NCBI RefSeq assembly: GCF_000150955.2 | Contig: NC_011696.1 | Location: 310,001 to 374,000 of the forward strand | DNA: 64,000 nt | From: Phaeodactylum tricornutum CCAP 1055/1 | Taxonomy: Eukaryota; Bacillariophyta; Bacillariophyceae; Surirellales; Neidiaceae | Direction: 5' to 3' | Shown: in pieces, positions 1 to 10,172 of the stretch | Layout of the letters: each line of letters begins with the position of its first letter | How positions within the stretch are numbered: position 1 is the stretch's first letter | Position numbers and translations under genes: made by a program | Notes under the pieces: model-generated | Database searches by the model: none | The model's input: only the letters and a program-made list of their open reading frames with translations | Told to the model about the DNA's origin: nothing

Positions 1-525
1 CGTTGCGTAAAACATCAAGGCGGGCTTAATGGAGGAGTCGATGTGGAAAGATCGTTGTTTTGGGGACGTGTTGAAAGAGGCTACCTCGTCGATCGTGTAA
101 AAAGACGAAAGGGGATCTGTATTATTTTTGTAGTATTCATAATGCACGAAACCATCATGAAAGTCGTCACACGGTGGTGTGTACCAATTTGACATGTATA
201 CCCGAATCCGCTCTTCCACATTTGGAAATCGGCTTTTTCGTCCGGCTGCTTGTGCTTTCGAATCGTAAACGACTGGTCTCTTTTGTTCTCGGCATTGTTT
301 CCCAGTCGTTTTTGTCGGTGACTGCCGTAATTGTGTGTGGGTCCAGGTTTGGGAGAAAAATTGATGATTTGCCATGAAGAGTAAGATTCCCGCAATCACA
401 ATGATTGCGACTGTTCGTGCGAGCAAATGGATAGGGTATACATTTCCACGATCCTTCGTTTCAGGGCTTTCGGATTCCACTTGACCTTCTACATCTAAGA
501 GCTTTCGTTTCGTTGGACGGCGCAT
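1..525 (-). CDS. Type II membrane protein, N-terminal part (cut by left edge)
   Basis: An open frame starts at an ATG at 523-525 on the minus strand and runs without a stop for 175 codons off the left end. The first 28 residues are polar and basic (MRRPTKRKLLDVEG...). A single hydrophobic segment follows at about residues 33-51 (LLARTVAIIVIAGILLFMA), which looks like a signal anchor. The rest would be lumenal; it contains the conserved-looking stretch RIRVYMSNWYTPPCDD and is rich in Tyr, His and Asp. This layout is typical of Golgi type II enzymes such as glycosyltransferases, but I recognise no catalytic motif in the part present. The start is supported by the hydrophobic segment lying close behind it. 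The palindrome TTTACTGTTAACAG sits 121 bp upstream. Function unknown. Confidence 0.6.
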   Translation of the reverse strand, partial: MRRPTKRKLLDVEGQVESESPETKDRGNVYPIHLLARTVAIIVIAGILLFMANHQFFSQTWTHTQLRQSPTKTTGKQCREQKRPVVYDSKAQAAGRKSRFPNVEERIRVYMSNWYTPPCDDFHDGFVHYEYYKNNTDPLSSFYTIDEVASFNTSPKQRSFHIDSSIKPALMFYAT

Positions 526-1272
526 TGATGCGAAGAATGATAGCGGAAGGGAAGAGAGGACTACTGGAAACTGCCATCATTGCAGTATCCGAGACTATGC
601 TGTGTCTTTCACGATGTCGCGAAGAGGATGGAATCCTGAAAGAAATTTACTGTTAACAGAAAAACATTTTTTCACAGGAAATTCTCGTCGGGCCTCGTGA
701 AGGCCACAATTCCCTTACTCCGGCAGAAATCCGAGGTTTTCTAAAAGTTACTTACTATTTTTCGAGCGCGAAATATCTTTTAATGTAAGTAACACAACCA
801 ATTACGATACTTGTCAATGATCAAGTTGAGTGTATTTCTCATATATAAACATTGGAGTTGGCGGTAAAAAGCTGTACGCATTCGTCCCGTAGTGATGCAG
901 TTTTTGCCACAAGTGGATCACGACCGGGGCAGCTTTTCAACGCGCGTCTGTTGTACCATGTCGTTTTGGCTCATACGTATCAAGCCAGTCGGCAAATAGG
1001 GGAACTGCGGTCACAAGGCCAAATAGGAATATCCTGTAAAAGGTGTTTTACTGTTACTGTAAGTTTACTACATGTACGCCGTTCTTCGTCTTGAAAATTG
1101 CTCTGAAGTATGTTTTCAGTTGGCGAGAGCTATAGGTATCAAACACAGTGACTGTGAAATGATCGTTTACATAAATGTAGAGGATTGCATTAGTTTCATG
1201 ATGCTGTCATATTGACGTTCGCTGTAGCTGTTGGTCGTGAACATGGCCTGCTCACGGTATTATTCTAGAATG
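526..1272. other. Intergenic, no gene seen
   Basis: This stretch lies between the start of the left-edge membrane protein and the 3' end of MTR4. I see no coding frame with family similarity. It holds the 10-bp palindrome CTGTTAACAG (650-659) and the 13-bp palindrome CACAGTGACTGTG (1144-1156). The first is placed to be part of the promoter of the leftward gene. Confidence 0.6.
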
Positions 1273-4200
1273 TTACAAATAAAGAGAGCTGCAAAAGACA
1301 ATATCTCGTTTGATCAGTTCACTTCCTTTTTCAAACTTTGCCTCCAGTTCGTGGTTTCCAATGGCTTTCGCCGCAGCAGTAATCTGCCGAACGAGTTCTT
1401 CGAGCCGACGCAAAGTTCGAATTGTAGTGCCTTCAAACGACCCAGTAAGCTTTTGGACTTCGATAAACTTTGCTCCTTTACACCAAGCAAAGACAGCCTC
1501 CATCCTACATGTTAAATCGGGATCAAAGGGTGTAAGTGAAATGCCAAAGATTGCGAACAATAAGGTCAGTGGTAAAGCTGCTCAGAGAGTATGGTCGCTT
1601 TGATGATCCTCAGCGTTGGTAGGGTCATCCGCTTTGTTCCTCTCTGCGAGCTCCAAAGCCAAAGCTTTGCGGCTCCAACAGATTGGATGTGGATGACTTG
1701 AAAAGAATAATCATTGCAGCAGGACGTGCTCGAACATAGCACTGTGTAAGCACTTACATCCCCGGGTTGAATTTGTCCACAAACTCGTCCTCGTTCAGGT
1801 CGATTCCGCAGGAAATTACAACGCGTGCAACAGTCCGTGCTACCTCTTGAAGTTTGTAAAAAGGGTTGGACAGAAAGCTCTTCAAGCCACTTGCGGGATC
1901 ATCTTCATTTTTATTGCGTTCGTCAAAAGTCATACAAGATAGAAGCGCGACACTTTGCTCGACAGAAAGATCATTAAAAATGCCGCCAAAAATGAGCTCA
2001 ACAACAACAAGCTCATCCGAGGTGTTAATTTCACATGCAGTCCGACCTTTCGTCTGAATTACTCCGCCTGCATCGACATGGCCGAGCTTCTTGAGAACTC
2101 TTTTCATCTTCTTGAGATCATCTTTCATTGCCATCGTTTGACAGTTGCGCGCCTCTTCGCGTAATGTCTTTGCCCGTTCCAACATATCAGCTTTCTTCTC
2201 ATACCGTTGAACTAGTTCAAGGCGACTTGAATCCACAAAATCGTTCGCCAGCTTATGTTCCGCCAGGAGATTTGTCAGTGTTTCAGCCCGCTTCAGTAGT
2301 GTCATAAAAGCATCATCGTTGATGCCAAGGTCGGCCACAGGGTCGAGCAAGGGGATACCATCTGGAAAGCGCTTCGAAACCTCCTTGACAGACGTGGAGA
2401 CTTTGCGACGGGCTTCGGGGGTTGTGATGTCTTGCGGAATGAAGATTCGAACCGCAGAAAGGCGTTCGATACTGTCGAGCCCAACTGTGAAGACCCTCAT
2501 CGAAATTAACTTGCTTATATCTCCACTGCGAACAGGGCGGCACGATCGGCCCGTCCCTCGCCACAGAAGGTTTACGTTCTCTGCATCTTCATCCTTTCCT
2601 TTCCTGTTTTTGTCGAAATGCCGATCGACACAATTCAAAAGAACATCCAGAATGTATTCAGGCTGATTGGTCAATGATGCAATGCGACCAGCTTCTCCTC
2701 CCGATCCGATTCCTTGGCGCTTCTTGCAGGAGACTAAAACACCCCACCCGAACTCTTCCCCGTCAAGAATGACATCCAGAAAGCGCCCGGGAGCTTGCAG
2801 AAACTTAAGAACATAACCCGGCTTTCTCACAATCGTGCCGATTTTGCGTCGAGTCAATAGAAGCTGCTGGTCCATTTGGTAGTATTCCGCAACCAACGTC
2901 ACTTCTTCTTCGGATTGAAAGTCTACTGTCTCTGCTTGGGATTCTAGGATTTCAGCGTCAGCAATCAATCCTGGAGCATCCTTTTCTCGTTGAAACTGGT
3001 GAAATGAGGCACGAATAAGGTACTCAGGGTCAACATCTTCCACGCGCATAAGGTTCAAAAGCATATTGTAAGAAATTCGATAGCTCGAGTTTAAAGGATT
3101 TGGAGCACCGTACAGCATATCTTTACAAACCGCAGGTTCCATCTTTTCATCGACCATTTGAATAACGATACCGCGATCGTCTTTTCCGCGACGACCAGCA
3201 CGACCACTCATTTGAATATATTCCCCACTAGATACCCATCGGAAATCTTTCCCGTCCCATTTTCGAGTATTGGTGAAAACAACCGTTTTAGCAGGAGCGT
3301 TGATACCTGTAGACAAGAAAAGAGTGTCAGGCAAAATGACACAATATAAGGGGTAGCCTGATTTCAATATCGTGGACACACCGATAGAAAATGTTTCGGT
3401 CGCAAATAATGCCTTGATCAACCCCTCCGTAAACAAAATTTCAACAATTTCTTTTAGAATGGGAAGTAATCCGCCGTGATGGATTCCTATTCCGCGTTTC
3501 AACAAAGGCAATAGTGCCTCTACTTGCGGCAATTTACGATCGTCATCACTCAACGAATCGATTGCGTTATGGTACACTTGCGCCACCAAATCCTTCTCTA
3601 CGTCGTCCGTGTAGTCTTCTTGATTCAAAGCTAGCGCGTACTTTTCACAGTCTTTTTTCGAAAACGAGAAGATGATGCATGGGTTCAAATTCCTCTCCAT
3701 GATGAGTTTTACAATTCGGTGTAAATCCGCAAATTGGCCGGCACCTCCACCTTGTTTACCCCGACCGCGTTTTTTGGCGTTTCCCTTGCCGTTCCCCGAA
3801 TCCAACATTGCATTCGCGGCCGCTACATCAACGTTACCCGACTGTAAGCTGGCCATGGCCTTTTGAAAGTTGGCTTCACGGAATTTGCCACGCTCGTCCA
3901 CGACCAGGTGCAGGCCTTCCCCGCCTTGGGGGAAAATGTAGTGTTGGAGCGGTGTTGGCCGGTAATTTGTGTAGACGACGTGGCAGGGTTGGTGGTGAAT
4001 TTCGGCAATCCAATCAGCGAATTGGGTGGCGTTGGGAATGGTGGCGGACAAAAAGACGAATCGGACCCGATGGGGCAGTAAGATGATGGACTCCTCCCAA
4101 ACGACGCCGCGTTCGGCATCACGCATGTAATGTACCTCGTCATAAATGACCCACGATATTTCTCGCATGAGCTCACTGCCACGGTACAACATGCTGCGCA

Positions 4201-5060
4201 GAATTTCCGTCGTCATGACGAGACAAGTAGCGTCGGGATTGATTGTGACTGCAAATTGACGGAGCATACGAGTGGTTAACACAACGAGTTTGCATGAGTC
4301 GATAACACCAACAACAACGACGACGACATTGTGGTAAAAACGTACTATCACCGGTCATGAGTCCGACATCATCAAATTCTTCCTGTAGATCCCGGAATTT
4401 CTGATTCGACAAAGCCTTGATCGGGGACGTGTAGATGACGCGCTGTCCCGCTTTGAGTGACTTCGCGACGGCGTATTCCGCCACGGCAGTTTTTCCCGCT
4501 GATGTATGGGCCGCAACCAGTACCGATTCTTCCTTGTCAATGTAGGCCACGGCCTGCGCCTGAAAGGGATCCAGCTTAAAGGCGTACGTCTTGGCGGGTT
4601 CTTGTGGGGGTTCGACTCGGGGTGGGGCAAAACCCGCGGGTAAGTTTTTGGGAAAGGCCGAATAGGAGCGGACTGTCTTGTCGTGGGATGTACCCGTCGC
4701 AATTTCCCGGTTGACGTCCGCCTCAGTCTCCGCCACCACTCCGTCCGGGTCTCTGCCGTGGGAAGTATCGGTAGTTATATCGGGTCGCAAATGGGAAGCC
4801 GTGGGCTTGGACATGACGGCGGAATAGGCCGACTTGCTACTCTGGATGGATTCGTTAGTCGCAGTAGCGGTTCCGGGAGCAGGTGTAGTAGACACACTGT
4901 TGGATAGTTCATCTTCTGGTGGACTACTGCTCCGCTGGCTATTTCTTTCTTCCAGTCGCGGCTTCTTCGGTAGTACTGCTGGCTCATCCTGCAACGAGCT
5001 GCTGCCATGGTCGCTGTCATTTCCGTCAAAGGCTCCAAAGAGATCGTTCAGGTCCGCCAT
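1273..5060 (-). CDS. MTR4: Exosome-associated DExH RNA helicase MTR4 (SKI2-like)
   Basis: Three exons: 5060-4346, 4248-1758 and 1504-1273, giving about 1145 residues. MTR4 unwinds RNA and feeds it to the nuclear exosome for rRNA maturation and surveillance. Visible features are an acidic, Ser-rich N-terminus, a Q-like motif (FKLDPFQ, 161-167), Walker A AHTSAGKT (184-191), the DEVH box (about 272-275), SAT (LSATIPN), and motif [12 protein letters not shown]. The beta-barrel arch region and a C-terminal DSHCT helical domain follow. The first intron (96-99 bp, GTACGT...TTGCAG) joins MTGD to [17 protein letters not shown]. The second (253 bp, GTAAGT...GTAG) joins KFNPGM to [13 protein letters not shown]; both joins restore the conserved family sequence. 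Length is close to yeast Mtr4 (1073). SKI2 is the main alternative, but the Mtr4-like arch and C-terminus favour MTR4. Confidence 0.93.
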
Positions 5061-5766
5061 GGTCCCCCCACACCCTATTTTTTGGGGGCAGTCAGTCTTT
5101 CAAAGTGATTTACACCACAACAATTCACTGTCAATACGGTACCGACCGACACCCAAACCGCGTCACTGATGGACTATTAGTAGAAAACGGGGATGTGGCT
5201 AGAGGACTGTGAACTGTGAAATGGGTGGGATATGATTTTTTTTGTTTGGTCGACAGAAAACGAAAACATGTCCAATCCCTGTCGCGCAGGTTGATCCTGT
5301 TCGGGCGGCAAGCAGACGCAACATGGACAGCGAACGCGACTTGTTCAATCGTGAAAACAACCGCCCCAGACCGCATTTCCCACACCCTGACAGTGACTCT
5401 GGTTCGGACTTCTTGACAGTAACTGTAAACTTGCTGACTGACTGTGAAGTCGCTTCTGCGATATTTCGGTTTGTCAGACATGTCCTAGAGAGAAGTAATT
5501 TCTATTCTTCAGCGCTAGCCGTAAAACCATTTTCTATGCAATTACTGAAAGAATCGAACACAAAATTATTCTGCGTATCTGAAGAGTGCGATAGTTGGAT
5601 TACGCACGTCCGAAGTATTCACCACGTTGACAGCTATCTATTGTAATTAGGCAAGGTACCTCTGTTTCTGCTTCCCATTTGGTCGACTCTGTCGATTCCG
5701 TTATGGTCACGATCGCAAAACTCCCCGCCCGTTCTGCGCCAACAACAACACGTCTACTCTAGGGAC
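5061..5766. promoter_or_regulatory. Divergent intergenic region between MTR4 and the Arb2-like gene
   Basis: About 700 bp separate two divergent start codons, so this region should hold both promoters. It contains several copies of the recurrent ACTGT motif (TTCACTGTCAAT near 5123, GACTGTGAACTGTGAA near 5206, GACAGTAACTGTAAAC near 5414). Short open frames inside it show no family similarity and overlap these motifs, so I do not call them genes. Confidence 0.45.
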
Positions 5767-8010
5767 ATGCGTTTCTTCTCCAAACTTCGATCGCCACCCC
5801 ATCCTTCTCACAACAACAGCAGCGGTAGTAGGGACGACACCACTCCCACCTCTGCTAGATTGTCTAGTCCATCCTTCGACCCGTCCATGGGCAATACGGA
5901 TTCGTGCGTGCTGGCCGGATCCGAAGCCCGCAAAATCGGAGTCCTCCTAACGTTGGCTTCATCCGACACGGAGGATGCCAAGGAACGTTCCCGGCAACAA
6001 CAACAAGCTATACCGCCAACAAGCTCGGTAGCAATGTCGTCATCGTCTGTCGAGGATCACGTACATTGCACTGGACATTCAATACGAAGGAATGCTCCGA
6101 ATGGTTCGTCACCGCCGGCGTTGCGAAATTCGTGGACGAGCAACAACGCAGGCAGTCGCAGTCCCCGCCGCAGGCCGCGCTCCGACAGTACCGGCGTGGC
6201 GTCGTATCCCGGTACCCATGCGCGCATGACCAGCAATACCTCGGAACAATCGGGGCGTCCCGACCATTCGCCTTTGTTGCGACAGGAGTCGGCATCCATC
6301 GTCCGGCGAAACAATTCAATCCTACGCTCCTTTCGACGCAAGAGCGGTAAAGCCGTTCACAAAACATCTCACGCCGTGCTAGGCTTTTGGAAAGCTTTTG
6401 AATCCTTCCTCTTTCCGCATAACGCCTTGCACGATTTGGAGCGTTCCGCTGCCGTTCCTCAGCGAGTGCGCGGTGGTGTCATGTTGGCAGACTGTACCAC
6501 ACCACAGGAACACTATGCTCGATTGCGGAAGATGATGGAGGCCATTCAACCGCTGCATGGTGCGGAAGGCTTGGCCGTTGTTGGATTGGAATACCGTGTG
6601 GTGTATTGTGCGGAGCATAAACCACCGCCTTTGTTCCCTGCTGGTGTCACCGAAAGTCCCGGGAGAATTGAGGAACACGGAGATTACAGGGATGACGACA
6701 ATGACGATCACGATGAGCCAATCCTGGAAAACGGGGTCGAGTTACCGGCCTTTCGTGGCCATTTGCCGCCTGTGACGTCGACTCCTGATTTGTTGGCGTC
6801 CGAACTTACCAGTTCCGTCCGGAGCAACGCTTCCGTCGGGTCCCTTTCCGATTCGGTACTGGACAATTTTCCGTTAGATGTGCCCGTGCCGGTGGCCGAC
6901 TCCAAACATTGCCATTTATGTATGCGTCGACTCTACCATGTAGCCACCAATACGGTCATTGACGAAAGTAATCGGCAAAAGTACATTCCGGACGGCGACT
7001 TTTACGATCGGGTGGCCCTTTGTTGCCAAGAATACGCCCACGATGTCATGTGCGCGGAAGCTGGTCTCGAGTGGGTCACAATTGAGGACGGCAGTGAACA
7101 GCGCGAATCGATCCGCGCCCTCGTCAATACGACACATCCCTTGATACATACCTCGGAAAATGCGCACACGTGGTCGGGTCGACCAACTATGTTGATCGCC
7201 ACGGGCCGTGGCAAAGTCCGTGCCGGAATTTTTTCTCGACAGCATCTCATGTGTACGAGTCTGGAATCGTCCACGGCATTGCCAATTGTGCGAGAAGCCG
7301 TGACGCGCCGTATGAACGTGGTGATGATTGACCCCAATGCGCACGGGGATCGATTCGGTTACGACGTTTTTCGCAAGTCGATGAGTCGCCTTTTTGCGTA
7401 CTGGGAAGGGACGGAGTCACCGTTAACAACGGCAACGGGTCCAAGTACCAGTCTGGATGCCGCATACCACTGCAACGAGTGCACGGGGGACGTCCCGTTA
7501 GATAATCAAGATTTGTACATTCTGTCCCATTCCGCATCCGGCGGACAACTCGCTCGCTTTTTGCTGGACAAGTCGGAAGCTTACCTACCGCACATTCGTG
7601 CCATTGCCTTTACCGATTCGACACACAACATCCAATGGGCCAGAAAGGCTGCTCAAGACAATGTGGTCGACTTACTGCAGGGTCCGGAGTGCGTTTATTT
7701 CAAATGTGCCAACGAGAATCGGGACGGTAACAACTGGTACCTACACGCTACGGGAGAAGAGATCCCGACCGACAGTTTTTGGAAACACCGTTTTGGAGAC
7801 ATCAAAACGTACTGGGCCGGTACAAACGAGCATTCGCTGACGAACTGGTACGCACACAAGAAAATTTGGGAACACTTCGATCGGTTCTTGCGCGACAAGT
7901 TGATCTCAGGCGTTTTTCTGGGCGTACCAGCAATTATAGAAGAAGCAACGCCCTCACTATCAGCTCTCGCAGAAAGTCACACCCATGGAGAAGCTACGGA
8001 AGAGTCCTAA
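5767..8010 (+). CDS. Arb2/FAM172-like domain protein with alpha/beta-hydrolase fold
   Basis: Single exon, 747 residues, ATG at 5767. The first 210 residues are low in complexity (Ser, Arg, Pro rich) and probably disordered. The C-terminal half (about 380-720) resembles the Arb2 domain: a nucleophile-elbow-like segment YILSHSASGGQLARFL, then AIAFTDSTHNIQWARKAA and YWAGTNEHSLTNWYAHKKIWEHFDRFL, which parallel the HSYGG, ALTDSVHN and AGTDRHELTSW blocks of animal FAM172A. Fission yeast Arb2 belongs to the ARC argonaute complex, and FAM172A links chromatin and splicing. Those roles are known for the family only and are not shown here. A CxxC pair (HCHLCMRRLY) just before the domain is unusual. Whether the serine is catalytic is unknown. 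The assignment rests on motif order rather than full alignment. Confidence 0.65.
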   Translation: MRFFSKLRSPPHPSHNNSSGSRDDTTPTSARLSSPSFDPSMGNTDSCVLAGSEARKIGVLLTLASSDTEDAKERSRQQQQAIPPTSSVAMSSSSVEDHVHCTGHSIRRNAPNGSSPPALRNSWTSNNAGSRSPRRRPRSDSTGVASYPGTHARMTSNTSEQSGRPDHSPLLRQESASIVRRNNSILRSFRRKSGKAVHKTSHAVLGFWKAFESFLFPHNALHDLERSAAVPQRVRGGVMLADCTTPQEHYARLRKMMEAIQPLHGAEGLAVVGLEYRVVYCAEHKPPPLFPAGVTESPGRIEEHGDYRDDDNDDHDEPILENGVELPAFRGHLPPVTSTPDLLASELTSSVRSNASVGSLSDSVLDNFPLDVPVPVADSKHCHLCMRRLYHVATNTVIDESNRQKYIPDGDFYDRVALCCQEYAHDVMCAEAGLEWVTIEDGSEQRESIRALVNTTHPLIHTSENAHTWSGRPTMLIATGRGKVRAGIFSRQHLMCTSLESSTALPIVREAVTRRMNVVMIDPNAHGDRFGYDVFRKSMSRLFAYWEGTESPLTTATGPSTSLDAAYHCNECTGDVPLDNQDLYILSHSASGGQLARFLLDKSEAYLPHIRAIAFTDSTHNIQWARKAAQDNVVDLLQGPECVYFKCANENRDGNNWYLHATGEEIPTDSFWKHRFGDIKTYWAGTNEHSLTNWYAHKKIWEHFDRFLRDKLISGVFLGVPAIIEEATPSLSALAESHTHGEATEES

Positions 8011-8061
8011 CACGCGACAATTTTGAAATCAAATTTGGTAGAATAGTTACGACTACTCCAT

Positions 8062-8688
8062 CTATTTCGGCGAATGGAACGACTCGCTCCGTCGTCGTCG
8101 TCCGTGGCGTCCCGCAGCCCAATTTTTCCGTACTCCAAACGTAATTATAGTTTTTGCATCATTTTGTTCAGCTGACTTGGAAAGGAAGGTGATGGACTGC
8201 ATCCAGCTGAGAGCCTTGTCTGCCGGACCAGAGGAATTTTTGTTAAAAATGGCGACTTGGGCGTGCTTTGCGAGAAAATCTATAGGAACGGTATAGGTTG
8301 AGTATGACTCTAGCCAGCAACGACCACCGTCGAACACTTTGGTTGTGAGCGACACATGAGATACTACCATACTCTCGAGGGAGGATTTCATTGTCCCTGT
8401 CAGGATGCCGCAGGCGTATGATTTTGTCGTATCGCGATCCAATTCTTCGTCACTTAAAGAATAAGTGACCTTGAACGACACAAACCACGTAAAGCTGTAG
8501 TTTCGGCTGAAACGTGAAAAGTAGGGGTACCATCTTCGTACCACCGATTGCACTTCGTAAGCACCTGGTGCGGCGTCTGCGGACAAAAGCAATTCCCGAA
8601 CAAATTGAAGATTCATTCGCAGATTCAGAAAAGCTCTGGGCACCGGCGTTTCCGCACCGAAGGATTCATAGGGGTTACAAGACGCCAT
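8062..8688 (-). CDS. Uncharacterised protein, 208 residues
   Basis: A single open frame from an ATG at 8686-8688. The protein has no hydrophobic membrane segment and no motif I recognise. It is rich in Ser, aromatic residues and Val in a beta-strand-like pattern (YSFTWFVSFKVTYSL; LTTKVFDGGRCWLESYSTYTV), so a small globular beta domain is possible. It ends in a basic tail (GRHGRRRRSESFHSPK). It is convergent with the Arb2-like gene (51 bp between stops) and divergent from the Myb factor, whose start is 109 bp away. The divergent pair leaves room for a shared short promoter and supports it being a real gene. Function unknown. Confidence 0.5.
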   Translation of the reverse strand: MASCNPYESFGAETPVPRAFLNLRMNLQFVRELLLSADAAPGAYEVQSVVRRWYPYFSRFSRNYSFTWFVSFKVTYSLSDEELDRDTTKSYACGILTGTMKSSLESMVVSHVSLTTKVFDGGRCWLESYSTYTVPIDFLAKHAQVAIFNKNSSGPADKALSWMQSITFLSKSAEQNDAKTIITFGVRKNWAAGRHGRRRRSESFHSPK

Positions 8689-8797
8689 CTCGAATTACAG
8701 AGCCGTTGTCAGCCACGACGCCTTTTCTTATCAACATTTGGCAATTAACTGTAAGTTTGGCGACGACACCGCTGACTCGTCGTAAACCCTTACGATC

Positions 8798-10090
8798 ATG
8801 AGCAGTAGCACTCCGGACAGTAGGCAAAGCAGTCGGAAGAAGAGCAGCAAAAATAACACTACCGATCCTTCTCCAAAAGAAAGCAATATGCGTAACTTTG
8901 TTGGCGAGTCATACTCGCGCATCGGTGGGGGGGTTTATGGGGGAGATGCCGCAGGCGAACCCCCGTCCCCTTATCGGCATCGGAATGTTGCCTTCGACGA
9001 AGAAATTGAAGAGGAATTGATGAGAAGTCCAGTTGCGCCATTAAACGGTGACGAGCCTCGGCAGGACAAAGGATCGTCCGGTTTAAAAAGATCTTTCGCC
9101 GAGATGGAAGATGATTACCTACCAATCCGCGAACGTAGACACTTCAAGGTGCAAGAAAGCAAATGCAGCAGCATCACAACGTCACAAGTAGCTTGGTCGG
9201 AAGAAACACACCGTGCTTTTGTGGAAGCCATTTACGGTGTTGGAGTTAAGCAGGCTTCACCAGCAGTAATTTTGGAGCACATGACGGAAATTGATCCGGC
9301 TGTAACGAGCGAACGGGTCAAGAGTAGGCTACAGAAATATCGCAACAACAAGGCCAAGTCCAAGGCCGAATTCATGGCAGAATACGATTCTTGGATGCAA
9401 AAGGCCTTGACGGTCGGGGCCGTAGGCGGTGGAGGTAGCAATCGCGCGATGAGTCGGCTGGCATCGCCATCGGCAATTGCCGAAATGATGGGATTGCAAT
9501 CGTTGCTGGGTGGGGATGTGGCGGCTTTTTTGTCTTACTCGGTCTTGGCAGACGAAAGTGACGCGTCGTTGGCAGCATCAGGGGGCGACTCGCCAACAGA
9601 CGTTATTCGCAGTGGATCGGAAGAGTACGCAAAGTATTTTACCGGTGCAAGGATTCCTTTCCCCGTTCTTACCGAAGACGAGCGGAAATCTCCACTTGGT
9701 GTGTCGATAAGTCACGTCATCTCTCTATTTTATTCAATGACGCAATGCGTGATGAAAGAGCGGCAAACACGAGTAGAAAACGCTAGCAGTCGAATGGGGC
9801 CGAAAGAAGAAATGGACGGTTGTGGTACTTCACCCTTCGTACCTTCGAGATCCTCTAATGTACAAGATAATGACACATCGCACCCGAACCCGAATCTACG
9901 AACATCACCAGCGCTCCTCGGGATTGAAAAGGCTTCTGCTTATCCCAGGTATTTGCCCAACACGGTCACGCTTGATCGTCCCATGAAACAAAGGTCGCGC
10001 AACGACAATCTGATGCAAGCAGTCAACTACAATCAATATACCCGTACCGGCGATGCCTCCACGGAAGGAAAGCACCGCAAGGGTGTTTAG
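8798..10090 (+). CDS. SHAQKYF-type Myb/GARP transcription factor
   Basis: Single exon, 430 residues, ATG at 8798. The DNA-binding domain is at about residues 131-190: WSEETHRAFVEAIYGVGVKQ at its start and SERVKSRLQKYRNNK at its end, the G2-like/SHAQKYF one-repeat Myb pattern with LQKYR in place of SHLQKYR. Such factors bind DNA through this single repeat; plant and algal relatives include phosphate-starvation and circadian regulators. The N-terminus is polar with a basic Ser/Lys stretch, and an acidic run and KRSF could aid nuclear import. The C-terminal 240 residues are low in complexity with no second known domain; no response-regulator domain is present. Target genes cannot be inferred. 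It is divergent from the 208-residue gene. Confidence 0.82.
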   Translation: MSSSTPDSRQSSRKKSSKNNTTDPSPKESNMRNFVGESYSRIGGGVYGGDAAGEPPSPYRHRNVAFDEEIEEELMRSPVAPLNGDEPRQDKGSSGLKRSFAEMEDDYLPIRERRHFKVQESKCSSITTSQVAWSEETHRAFVEAIYGVGVKQASPAVILEHMTEIDPAVTSERVKSRLQKYRNNKAKSKAEFMAEYDSWMQKALTVGAVGGGGSNRAMSRLASPSAIAEMMGLQSLLGGDVAAFLSYSVLADESDASLAASGGDSPTDVIRSGSEEYAKYFTGARIPFPVLTEDERKSPLGVSISHVISLFYSMTQCVMKERQTRVENASSRMGPKEEMDGCGTSPFVPSRSSNVQDNDTSHPNPNLRTSPALLGIEKASAYPRYLPNTVTLDRPMKQRSRNDNLMQAVNYNQYTRTGDASTEGKHRKGV

Positions 10091-10172
10091 CCCAAACGAG
10101 AGTAGCAGTACGCTTTTAAGTATGTACATACAGGCTAAGCTCTACAAAAGAGAGTACATAGTGCACCGATCC

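Noticed and set aside
852-1094. 80-codon plus-strand frame between the first gene and MTR4
   Set aside because: No ATG start, composition of chance sequence, no motif.
1754-4351. MTR4 middle exon read as a separate 865-residue gene
   Set aside because: Its first 35 residues are intron sequence; GT-AG sites on both sides restore the conserved helicase chain with the flanking exons.
5242-5646. 134-codon frame upstream of the Arb2-like gene
   Set aside because: It starts without ATG, overlaps frames on the other strand and several recurrent intergenic motifs, and shows no family feature.
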